From positions 682,001-746,000 of the forward strand of contig NZ_CAHLAR010000001.1 in the NCBI RefSeq assembly GCF_903652925.1: 64,000 nt of DNA, written 5' to 3'. Both the position numbers and the translations under genes were made by a program. Of this stretch, positions 17,801 to 24,020 are shown piece after piece (position 1 is the first letter of the stretch; every line of letters begins with the position of its first letter). The notes beneath the pieces were generated by a model. It did no database searches and had not been told where the DNA came from. It was given only the letters and a program-made list of their open reading frames with translations. The stretch is from Achromobacter anxifer. GTDB taxonomy: Bacteria > Pseudomonadota > Gammaproteobacteria > Burkholderiales > Burkholderiaceae_B.

Positions 17801-18117
17801 TCCTGAGCGAAGGGAAGACGCCCGCCAGCGGCGAACTCGGCCTGACGGAAGCGCAGCAGTATTCCGTCCACAGCGAGGTGATGGCGAATCCCGGCCGCGT
17901 GTGGCTGATCAGCGGTCTGACCGCGCAGGCCATGACGCCCGCGCGCTGGACGACGACCTCGGAACAGGCGACGTCGGAGCGGATACTCGATGCCCTGAAT
18001 TTTGCGCGCAAGGGTTCGGAACTGGACACGGCGCACGCCGACTGGCTGTCCGAGCATGCCCTGGCCGACGGGTCGGCGCAGGGCATGGAGACGCTCAAAC
18101 CCAAGACGAAGGCATAA
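14812..18117 (+). CDS. vgrG: VgrG (TssI) spike protein with C-terminal extension, cognate to Tle5
   Basis: The 1,101-residue protein has the gp27-like N-terminal part (YTTQYRETDYDFISRLLVEAGLGW), then the gp5-like OB fold (RIRFHWQADGDE, VPRIGQEVLVRFLDDDVDQP, YNGRGEG), then a DUF2345 beta region up to about residue 930. The remaining ~170 residues (from about YALPVFVQSAPEP) form an extra domain absent from the VgrG at 41.7 kb. Because the phospholipase D effector follows 37 bases later, this extension is a likely cargo adaptor (inference). The start follows AGAGAAGG. VgrG trimers form the puncturing spike on the Hcp tube and are topped by PAAR. Confidence 0.95.
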   Translation: MDPTATPGLFSSDARLYGLEGEGALASLQVEGWIAREALSGIAQIRLVALSDSAGLDLGDMISRPVTLWTTRADGSRAGRSGLVREAELLSGDAGLARYRLTIAPWLWLATQQRNSRVFEARSVLDIVGHVLGGYEGYVHRVGADATEALARVASRPYTTQYRETDYDFISRLLVEAGLGWTVVEDPEVPARHVVLIFADSRGLAEDAESASGGVRFHRAGATESRDTVQAMVRQWRRGPDRVTVLGWHDGGKRAVAAEALARPADGSEETGLEWYEVAGHGGFADEAEARRQANLAIEAVQAGAETFVGLGGVRTFRSGTRFTLQNMSALGPAGEEGFEPVFALDRVEHIGINNLPPETRASLAQRLGGLDAHLTLDAEALAPPGAARPNADLPQADAAVLAKAREVGYANRFQAVRCDRPWRPALPQARGARLSGAPSVHGVHTAIVTGADGAVQAQGGDEILRNKRGDVRIRFHWQADGDEGLAKSRWARVAQRQSGAGMGMSFVPRIGQEVLVRFLDDDVDQPIVVGALYNGRGEGGTPATPGGRDGGQSDTQVYAAARDTAPSAQANLAGGNAPAWHGAGGGEDNHRNAAALSGFKSKEFGGSGYNQIVFDDSDGQMRLQIKSSLEASELNLGHLIHQAGNYRGGLRGLGAELRTDAYGAVRGGAGVLLSTYVGAGGNAGPAGEAAGLQALASQADQMARSLDGVVGAHQGLRLASALGAKGADASVLDDGKAPLAAMHRAVSGTVAGDSLDGARSDASAKHTQAADGKVPHLTDPVVLMAARAGLAQVSGEHMQYTAGETVHWSSGRDQNLAVMGALRVHTGQGLGIVAGLQQGGADSGLDLISATGDVQVQAQHDILRVQAQKDITMGSAKTSVEYAAPKRIRIATAAGASIVLEGGNITVTAPGRIDVKTGNKQFAGPDQMSYALPVFVQSAPEPMKLALRLQDMPGAHGIAPEGETWRIVKVPAGLTVVQSGGRINPQVFDSSEWSEVLSEGKTPASGELGLTEAQQYSVHSEVMANPGRVWLISGLTAQAMTPARWTTTSEQATSERILDALNFARKGSELDTAHADWLSEHALADGSAQGMETLKPKTKA

Positions 18118-18154
18118 GGCGGCCGCCCGCCGGCTTGCGCTCAAGAAAGAGGCC

Positions 18155-20539
18155 ATGGATAAACTCGACATAGACCAGTACACCGCGCAGATCGTCCCGG
18201 ACACGATGACGACGGTATCGGGCCAGTACTTCGACCTGAACCAGCCCTTCGCCATGCCGCGCTATGGCAACCGCTGCGAGTCCTACATCACCGGCCGGGA
18301 CTACATGGCGGCCGTGGCGGCGGCGATCCGCGGCGCGCAAAGCTTCATCATGATCGCCGACTGGCAGATGGACTACGACGTGGAGCTGGAGCGGCGCGGC
18401 GAGAGCGGCCATCCGGGCCGCCTGTCTACGTTGCTGGCGGCCGCGATACAGCGCGGGGTGCACGTGCGCATCCTGCTCTACGATTCGATCAGTATGGCTC
18501 TCAATACGCACGATGACACGACACAGGACATGCTGCATGGCTTGCCCAAGGGCAAGGGATCCATCCGCGTCATGCTGCAGAACCCCAATACGGGCCGGGT
18601 TCCAGCCACAAACAGTCTTTTTTCCCATCATCAGAAGTTCGTGCTGGTGGATGGAAAAAAAGCCTTCCTGGGCGGAATCGATCTGGCCTATGGCCGGTGG
18701 GAAACGCCGTCCTTCGATGTCGTCATCGATCCGAAAATACACGTGCTGAACGACGCGTATAACGCGCAGCTGGTGGCGGCCAGAAAGCCGACCCAGGCCG
18801 AGCAGAATCTCACGCGGGCTTCAGGCGGACTGCCGGGTTTCGAGCCGGCGCTCGGCGGCAAGCTGTTGGATCCCCTGCGGCAACCGCGCGAACCCTGGGA
18901 GGACGTGGCCCTGAAAGTCGAGGGGCCGGCCGCCTTCGACGTCTTCCTGAACTTCGTGCTGCGCTGGAACAGCTTTGCGCGCGTGGATACCAACGTGTTC
19001 GATCCCAGCATGGACGCGAGCTGGTTCGACCGCGCCAAGGGACCGGAGCATTTGCTGGATCCGCAGGTGCGAGGCAGCGGCAACGCCACGGTACAGATCT
19101 GCCGGTCGGCCTCCTCCAAGCAGTTGCAGGATGAGGTGAAGCTGTGGGGCGACAATTACAAGTACATCAACGACGACTGGAAGGTGCCCAACGCGAAGCG
19201 CCGGAAGATCGTTCAGGCTGCCCGTGCGCAGTGGAAGGCCAACCACCAGACCAGCATCCGGGATGCGATGGTCAACTGCATCCGGTCGGCGCAGGCCTAC
19301 ATCTACATCGAGAACCAGTTCTTTATTTCCGATTGCGGCCAGGACCAGACCGGCAAGAGCACTTCGCCGGGAACGAATCCCATCATCCCGGAGCTGGCCA
19401 ATGCCATCGGCGCAGCCATCTACGCGGGCCGCCCCTTCCATGTTTGGCTGGTGCTGCCCGAGCATCCGGAGGGCTTGATGGAAGATGCCGCGACCAGTTC
19501 GCAGACTTGGTGGGCGCTGCAAGGCGTCAAGCGCGCGCGCAACAGTCTGGTGAACCGGATCAACGCCACGCTGTACGCCAAGCACCGCCGGACCCGCAAT
19601 GTGACCAAGCCCGCCCAGACGAACGCGGACATCGCGGTCGCGCTTGCCAATTGGGGCATGGCGGAAGAGTGGCGCAAGTACCTGACGGTCTTGAATCTGA
19701 GGAACTACGGTTCGACCAAGGTGGGCGTCGTCACTGAGATGGTCTATGTGCACAGCAAGCTGACCATCGTCGACGATGCGGTCGCCATCATCGGCAGCGC
19801 GAACATCAATGATCGCAGCCTGAACGGGAACGGCGACACCGAGCTGGCGGCCGTGGTGGTGGACGATGACGGCGCGGCAATGACCGATGTCGGCGCCGGG
19901 GTGAGAGTCGTGACGCGCAAGTTCGCCCGGGACCTGCGCATGAAGCTCTGGCGCAAGCACTTTGGCATGATGGTGGAGGGCGGATCGACAGGCGTCCAGA
20001 AAGCCGCCGGCGTGCCGCAGGGGATCAGCCTGGAGAGACCTTTGGAACTTTCCAGCATCCAGGCCTTGCAGAAACTCGCGCACGACAATCGCGAGGCCTA
20101 CAGCACCGTGTTCCGGCATACGCCCCGCAACAGCTTCCGCAATCTGCTGGATGGCCGCAGGGCCTTTCCTCCCATCTACAAGCAGGTCAAGAAGTACGAG
20201 GTGAATGGCGTGCCCATCGGCAACGTCGGCCCGGACGGCCGGCTGCGTGACGGGTACATCCTGGTCGACGGGCCGCCCACCGGCAAGTACGACTTCACCA
20301 AGCTGCCCGATCTGCAGCCGAATTACATGGAGGGCAGGGACCACAAGATCGAACAGGCCATCGCCTATTTGCGCTCCAAGGTGAAGGGATTCTTCGTTGA
20401 AATGCCGCTGGCATGGGGCGACGGCGAAAAGGACTCGCCGAAGCCGCCTCTGCGCATGGACCCGATGATTGCGGAGCAACGAGACAGGAAGTCCCAGGAA
20501 GACATCCTAGAAGGCAGGACGGAAGAGCAGGCGGCCTGA
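18155..20539 (+). CDS. Phospholipase D-family T6SS lipase effector (Tle5)
   Basis: The 794-residue protein has two HKD motifs. The first is HQKFVLVD with His159, Lys161 and Asp166; the second is HSKLTIVD with His533, Lys535 and Asp540, followed by GSANINDRS. Both halves of a PLD active site are therefore intact. Directly downstream of vgrG, such proteins are Tle5 effectors that hydrolyse phosphatidylethanolamine and other phospholipids in target bacteria. There is no signal peptide, as expected for a spike-borne cargo. The start is supported by an AAGAAAGAGG ribosome site. The C-terminal ~200 residues (from about YSTVFRHTPRNSF) lie beyond the second HKD and may bind VgrG or the target membrane. 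The gene is less GC-rich than the core genes around it. Confidence 0.92.
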   Translation: MDKLDIDQYTAQIVPDTMTTVSGQYFDLNQPFAMPRYGNRCESYITGRDYMAAVAAAIRGAQSFIMIADWQMDYDVELERRGESGHPGRLSTLLAAAIQRGVHVRILLYDSISMALNTHDDTTQDMLHGLPKGKGSIRVMLQNPNTGRVPATNSLFSHHQKFVLVDGKKAFLGGIDLAYGRWETPSFDVVIDPKIHVLNDAYNAQLVAARKPTQAEQNLTRASGGLPGFEPALGGKLLDPLRQPREPWEDVALKVEGPAAFDVFLNFVLRWNSFARVDTNVFDPSMDASWFDRAKGPEHLLDPQVRGSGNATVQICRSASSKQLQDEVKLWGDNYKYINDDWKVPNAKRRKIVQAARAQWKANHQTSIRDAMVNCIRSAQAYIYIENQFFISDCGQDQTGKSTSPGTNPIIPELANAIGAAIYAGRPFHVWLVLPEHPEGLMEDAATSSQTWWALQGVKRARNSLVNRINATLYAKHRRTRNVTKPAQTNADIAVALANWGMAEEWRKYLTVLNLRNYGSTKVGVVTEMVYVHSKLTIVDDAVAIIGSANINDRSLNGNGDTELAAVVVDDDGAAMTDVGAGVRVVTRKFARDLRMKLWRKHFGMMVEGGSTGVQKAAGVPQGISLERPLELSSIQALQKLAHDNREAYSTVFRHTPRNSFRNLLDGRRAFPPIYKQVKKYEVNGVPIGNVGPDGRLRDGYILVDGPPTGKYDFTKLPDLQPNYMEGRDHKIEQAIAYLRSKVKGFFVEMPLAWGDGEKDSPKPPLRMDPMIAEQRDRKSQEDILEGRTEEQAA

Positions 20540-20597
20540 TGTCCGCCGTGTTCAGCAAGGCGGCTCCTGCCGCCACGGGAAGTCTTAGGAGAGGGTT

Positions 20598-20930
20598 GTG
20601 CGCGAATTGATGATCGGGTCCACCGAGCTGGTGTTTCAGATGGGGCGGATCCTGGCGTATGTGCTGCCTCTGGTCTGCCTGCTGGCAATCGCGGTCCATG
20701 TCTGGCCGGGCCGCTTCGCGGCGTTGGGCACGTCGGCGGCGCGTACGAGCCTGGTCGCGGTCATGTGGGGCGTCTGGCTGTTCGCGGCCGTGGGCTTTTT
20801 TCTGCTCTACTACGTTTCGCAGAACTACGACCGGTCGTACGGCTTCGGTTTCATTCCCTTCGCCATCTACATGGGGCCGTCGCTGATTCTGTCGGTGATC
20901 TGCCTGGTGCTGCGGTACAAGTCGCCCTGA
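20598..20930 (+). CDS. Family A small membrane protein 1, putative Tle5 immunity
   Basis: A 110-residue protein with three hydrophobic helices (about 13-35, 50-72 and 85-105). The start is GTG, preceded by AGGAGAGGG. It shares YVLPLVC, IAVHVWP, VSQNY and a YMxPSLILS...LRYK ending with the gene at 21072 and, more distantly, with the one at 21890. It follows tle5 by 58 bases on the same strand, the standard position for an immunity gene. A membrane location would suit protection from an effector that attacks lipid in the periplasm. No known immunity family recognised; the role is inferred from position. Confidence 0.65.
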   Translation: MRELMIGSTELVFQMGRILAYVLPLVCLLAIAVHVWPGRFAALGTSAARTSLVAVMWGVWLFAAVGFFLLYYVSQNYDRSYGFGFIPFAIYMGPSLILSVICLVLRYKSP

Positions 20931-20947
20931 GCTCAGGGGAATGGCCA

Positions 20948-20974
20948 AGGAGAAGGGCTTGCGTGCTGGCCTTG
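20948..20974 (+). pseudogene. Possible 5' relic of a family A gene
   Basis: Directly after the first family A gene, GGAGAAG-NNN-TTGCG-N6-CCTTGC appears with the same spacing as at the start of the gene at 21890 (about 20 of 27 bases agree). A ribosome site and a TTG start can be made out, but the frame soon meets a stop. This would be the 5' stub of a lost copy. The match is short, so it may be chance. Confidence 0.3.
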
Positions 20975-21071
20975 CTGCGCTAAAACAAGACAGAAGCACA
21001 GACCACATGATGAGGCGCTTGCTCGCAGCGGGGCAATTGGTGCTGCCAGTTGACGCCCTGGGAGATAAGTC

Positions 21072-21425
21072 GTGCGTGAATTCTTGATCTGGGCTGCCGA
21101 CATGGCGTTTCAGACCGCGTACGCGCTGGTGTACGTGCTCCCTCTGGTCTGCGCGGTGGGGATTGCGGTTCACGTCTGGCCGCGTCGCTTCGGTGTGTTG
21201 GGATCGTCGGCCTCGCGTACGGGTTTCGCGATTGTCATGGCGGCTGTATGGTTGTTGGCGGTCGTGGGAGGGGGGCTGCTCTTCTATGTTTCGCAGAACT
21301 ATTCCCGGGAACATGGTTTTGTCCTGATCGCTTTGATTGCCTATATGGCGCCATCGCTGATTCTGTCTTTGATTGGATTAATCCTCCGATACAAGACTCG
21401 CGCCAGGAGCGGAGAAGATGATTGA
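21072..21425 (+). CDS. Family A small membrane protein 2, putative immunity
   Basis: A 117-residue protein with three membrane helices, clearly paralogous to the gene at 20598: same MRE start from GTG CGT GAA, YVLPLVC, IAVHVWP, VSQNY and YMAPSLILS near the end. The sequence is less GC-rich than the flanking core genes. It overlaps the next gene (family B) by 8 bases, which fixes the reading frame and suggests a coupled A-B pair. Confidence 0.65.
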   Translation: MREFLIWAADMAFQTAYALVYVLPLVCAVGIAVHVWPRRFGVLGSSASRTGFAIVMAAVWLLAVVGGGLLFYVSQNYSREHGFVLIALIAYMAPSLILSLIGLILRYKTRARSGEDD

Positions 21426-21774
21426 CGTTCCGCTTACGCTGCTAAAGGCGGGAGAGGCCTTCGCCACGGAAACGATATCGTTGCTGCCGGTGGCATGGGC
21501 CATCGGCTTGCTGTTGTGTATCGAGTCCGACTTGCCCTTGCTGCGCTCGACGACCTGGCGTCTCTTGCGCAATGTGATCGTGGCGCTGATGGCGCTATTT
21601 CTGGTGTACGTAATTGTCTACGCAATATACGGCTTGGCCGTGGCTGTTTATTTCGACGATCACGGGTTTACGAACCTGACTCTACGCACCTTGTCCACGA
21701 TGTGGGTGTCGATCGCGTTGGCATCGGCAGGAGTTGCGCTGTGGATTTATCGTCGATCCAGACAGAACGCATGA
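21418..21774 (+). CDS. Family B small membrane protein 1, putative immunity partner
   Basis: A 118-residue protein with three hydrophobic helices (about 18-36, 52-75 and 93-110). It shares E-x-S/N-LP, a WR...RxxxVALMALFL-type second helix and an AIYGLAVAVYFD/AIFGYAVAVQFD block with the gene at 22236, so the two are paralogs. The ATG overlaps the end of the preceding family A gene. Low GC content compared with the surroundings suggests acquisition with the effector. Function inferred only from context. Confidence 0.6.
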   Translation: MIDVPLTLLKAGEAFATETISLLPVAWAIGLLLCIESDLPLLRSTTWRLLRNVIVALMALFLVYVIVYAIYGLAVAVYFDDHGFTNLTLRTLSTMWVSIALASAGVALWIYRRSRQNA

Positions 21775-21783
21775 TTTCCGCTC

Positions 21784-21859
21784 GGATTGCCCTACTATCT
21801 GGGGGCTATCGCTGATCCTGTCGCTGATCGGCCTGCTGCTGCGGCACAGGTTGCGTTGA
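21784..21859 (+). pseudogene. 3' relic of a family A gene
   Basis: Read in one frame, this stretch gives SLILSLIGLLLRHRLR followed by a stop. This matches the C-terminal PSLILSLIGLILRYK of the gene at 21072 and PSLILSVICLVLRYK at 20598. The upstream part of the gene is missing; the preceding bases align with ATTGCCTATATGGC of the intact copy but with small insertions that break the frame. It lies just before the next intact A-B pair, so it is the tail of a degenerate third copy. Confidence 0.7.
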
Positions 21860-21889
21860 GAGCGTAGGTTCTTGCCCCGGGAGAAGAAT

Positions 21890-22243
21890 TTGCGCGAAGT
21901 CCTTGCCACGATTGCCGAGTCCGGCATGCTGATGGCCCAGTCGACGGCCTACCTGGTGCCGGCAGCCGGCATCCTGGCGCTGATCATCTGCCGCTGGCCC
22001 CAGCATTTTGGCCGGCTGGGGACGCCGTCCTTCAGACGCGGGATATCGGCAGGAATGCTGGCCGTCTGGATTTTTGCGCTGGTCCTGCTGGGCATGTTCT
22101 ATTGGCTGGCGACCAACCATGACAGCGGCTACGAGTTTCCGCTGCTCGGGCTGATGCCGTACATGAGCCCGTCTCTTCTGACCGCCCTGGTTGTGCTGCT
22201 GGTCCATCGGAGAATGGCGAAGCGGGAGCGCGGCCATGAATGA
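21890..22243 (+). CDS. Family A small membrane protein 3, putative immunity
   Basis: A 117-residue protein with three helices. TTG is chosen as start because the following CGCGAAGTCCTT gives (M)REVL, aligning with the MREL and MREF starts of its two paralogs, and because GGGAG lies seven bases upstream; an earlier in-frame TTG at 21872 would overlap the relic. It shares YLVPAAG, WPQHFGRLGT and PYMSPSLL with family A but has diverged more. Its end overlaps the following family B gene by 8 bases, the same A-B arrangement as at 21072/21418. Confidence 0.6.
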   Translation: MREVLATIAESGMLMAQSTAYLVPAAGILALIICRWPQHFGRLGTPSFRRGISAGMLAVWIFALVLLGMFYWLATNHDSGYEFPLLGLMPYMSPSLLTALVVLLVHRRMAKRERGHE

Positions 22244-22604
22244 GGTCTATCCCGCCAACTTCCTGCAGTCCGGCGAATTGCTGGCCTGGGGGATTTTCCA
22301 GAAAGTTCCGCTCTTGTGGGGCGCAGGGCTCCTGCTGTGCGTGGAGTCCAATCTTCCGGGACTGTCGCCCAGAGCCTGGCGCGCCGTGCGCGACGCCATG
22401 ATCGCGCTGATGGCTGTATTCCTGCTGGCCTGCATTGCGTACGCCATCTTCGGCTATGCCGTCGCCGTCCAGTTCGATAAGCCGGCCTATTTCGACAAGG
22501 CGCTCGAGGCCTTGCGCTTGCTATCGCTGTCGATCTGCATGGCGGTGTTCGGGCTGGCGGTGCGCGCGCGTATCGGGCGCGGCGCCGTTTCCCGCAGCGG
22601 CTAA
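22236..22604 (+). CDS. Family B small membrane protein 2, putative immunity partner
   Basis: A 122-residue protein with three membrane helices, paralogous to the gene at 21418 (shared LLLCVESNLPGL / LLLCIESDLPLL, ALMAVFLL, AIFGYAVAVQFD). The ATG lies within the end of the preceding family A gene. The repeated A-B order indicates duplication of a two-gene unit rather than of single genes. Confidence 0.6.
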   Translation: MNEVYPANFLQSGELLAWGIFQKVPLLWGAGLLLCVESNLPGLSPRAWRAVRDAMIALMAVFLLACIAYAIFGYAVAVQFDKPAYFDKALEALRLLSLSICMAVFGLAVRARIGRGAVSRSG

Positions 22605-22607
22605 AAT
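22602..22607 (+). promoter_or_regulatory. Possible -10 box of a leaderless transcript
   Basis: TAAAAT lies seven bases before the ATG at 22614, and there is no ribosome binding site between them. A start of transcription at about +7 would fall on the ATG, so the mRNA would be leaderless. No good -35 box was found. Confidence 0.3.
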
Positions 22608-22613
22608 CCCGCC

Positions 22614-22976
22614 ATGCTTTCGCCTCAAGTCCTCGTCGCCCTTTTCGTCCTGCTGCTGGCCGTCGTCATTCCGCTGTTCGCGGTGGTGGTCCAGCTCAGC
22701 CGCTACATCCATTGGTCCTTCTGGGCCGACCGCGCCACGCGCGGCGAGCGGCCGCATTTCACGGGGCCGGTCCTGGCGCTGATCTTCAGTTCGCTGGCTG
22801 CCAGCGATTTCGTGGGCTATGAACCCTTCGCGACGATTTCGGCGCTGAATCCGGTGCCGCTGGAGGGCAGGGCCTATTTCACGGTCGCCATGCTGGCGCT
22901 GGCGGTCTGGTGCTGGGCCTACGGGCGCTCCATCCGGGATCGCGCGCTGGGCATGCTCCGGTCCGGAACCTCTTAA
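22614..22976 (+). CDS. Family C small membrane protein 1, putative immunity
   Basis: A 120-residue protein with three hydrophobic segments (about 6-28, 50-63 and 86-105). It shares with the next gene an N-terminal membrane helix, the motif TRGERPHFTG / TRGRRPRFTG, the YEPFATISALNPVP / VEPFPTLSYLNPVP block and an ending GRSIRDRAL / GGSIRNRVQ. It has no clear ribosome site but a TAAAAT box just upstream. It lies between the Tle5 immunity-like genes and the end of the metallopeptidase VgrG module, so it could serve either. Confidence 0.55.
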   Translation: MLSPQVLVALFVLLLAVVIPLFAVVVQLSRYIHWSFWADRATRGERPHFTGPVLALIFSSLAASDFVGYEPFATISALNPVPLEGRAYFTVAMLALAVWCWAYGRSIRDRALGMLRSGTS

Positions 22977-22995
22977 CCGCCGCCGGCAGGGGCGC

Positions 22996-23364
22996 ATGAT
23001 TTCGATCTTCGATATTCTTGCGTTGGGCGCCCTGGTCCTGGCCATCTGGGTGCCGTTCGCCGCGGCGGCGATACAGCTGGCCCGGCTCATCTGGTTCGTC
23101 ACGGGCGACAAGGAGACGCGCGGCCGGCGTCCGCGTTTTACGGGGCTGGTCGTGGCGATGTTCTTCAGCGCGCTTGCCGCGACCGAGCTCCTGTCGGTGG
23201 AGCCTTTCCCGACCTTGTCCTACCTCAATCCCGTGCCGCAACAGTATCGGGTGGAGTTCATGGTCGCGATGCTGGCGCTGGCCCTTGCGGGCTGGATCTG
23301 GGGCGGCTCGATCCGCAATCGCGTGCAGGACGCGATCCGCCGGCGCCGCCAACCTGGCGGCTGA
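22996..23364 (+). CDS. Family C small membrane protein 2, putative immunity
   Basis: A 122-residue paralog of the gene at 22614, with the same three-helix layout and conserved TRG-RPRFTG, VEPFPTLSYLNPVP and GGSIRNRV motifs. It is the last gene of the rightward module and ends 23 bases from the end of the leftward secreted protein gene. Tandem duplication with the preceding gene is clear; function is inferred from context only. Confidence 0.55.
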   Translation: MISIFDILALGALVLAIWVPFAAAAIQLARLIWFVTGDKETRGRRPRFTGLVVAMFFSALAATELLSVEPFPTLSYLNPVPQQYRVEFMVAMLALALAGWIWGGSIRNRVQDAIRRRRQPGG

Positions 23365-23387
23365 GGCTGGCGCCGCGGTCAGCGGCG

Positions 23388-24020
23388 TTACTTCGCCGCC
23401 TGCACCTCGATCTTGACGGTGTTCGAGCGCACGCCATTGGACTCGATATACACCTCGTAGACCGCCGGATCCTTGGGCAGCTGCACCTGCGCCGCCAGGT
23501 CGGTGCTGAACTGCGTGCCCACGCTGGTGCCCGGGTTGATGGGGATGCCCTTGGGCGGACGCGAGCTCGGAATCACGTCGACTTCCACGCCTGGGCGCTT
23601 GCGCGGCTTGTACTCGTAGGCGACGCCTTCGTAGACCGCCTTGGTCTGGGTGTTGACCGCGACGAAGCGGGGCAGCTTCTGGTTCTGCGAGACGGGGATG
23701 ATGCCCTGCGCGCACACCGGAATGACCAGCGCGCCGGAGTCTTGCGGACGTACGCGCGCGGGTGCGGCGATGTTGAGCTGGTCGTCGCTGCCGTGGTTGG
23801 GCGGGATGCAGGCGTGGTCGTTCACCGTGCCGATGGGGGCGGTGGCGAACGAGGGCGGATCGATCCAGTCGGTGTTCATTGTGGTCTTCTGGGTATGAGG
23901 GTTGGGGCGCGCGGCCTGGGCCGTGGCCGCGTGCGGCGCGGCGAAGGCCAGCGCCGCGGCAAGCAGCAGGGCGAGCGCGGGCGCCAGCCGGCGCCGCGCG
24001 TCAGAACGAGGGCCAGCCAT
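23388..24020 (-). CDS. Secreted protein, putative immunity to the VgrG metallopeptidase
   Basis: The 210-residue protein has an Arg-rich N-terminus and a hydrophobic signal peptide, cleaved probably after ATAQA near residue 36. The mature part is beta-rich with no catalytic motif and two cysteines (DHACIPP, IPVCAQG) that could form a disulfide in the periplasm. Its start codon lies 20 bases inside the end of the metallopeptidase VgrG gene, so the two are translationally coupled. Effector-immunity pairs are typically arranged this way, and a periplasmic inhibitor fits a periplasm-acting protease. Family not recognised. Confidence 0.6.
   Translation of the reverse strand: MAGPRSDARRRLAPALALLLAAALAFAAPHAATAQAARPNPHTQKTTMNTDWIDPPSFATAPIGTVNDHACIPPNHGSDDQLNIAAPARVRPQDSGALVIPVCAQGIIPVSQNQKLPRFVAVNTQTKAVYEGVAYEYKPRKRPGVEVDVIPSSRPPKGIPINPGTSVGTQFSTDLAAQVQLPKDPAVYEVYIESNGVRSNTVKIEVQAAK

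Noticed and set aside
21771-21815. Short ORF starting ATG ATT TCC after the first family B gene
   Set aside because: It ends after 14 codons in the wrong frame; the coding trace here is the tail of a family A relic.
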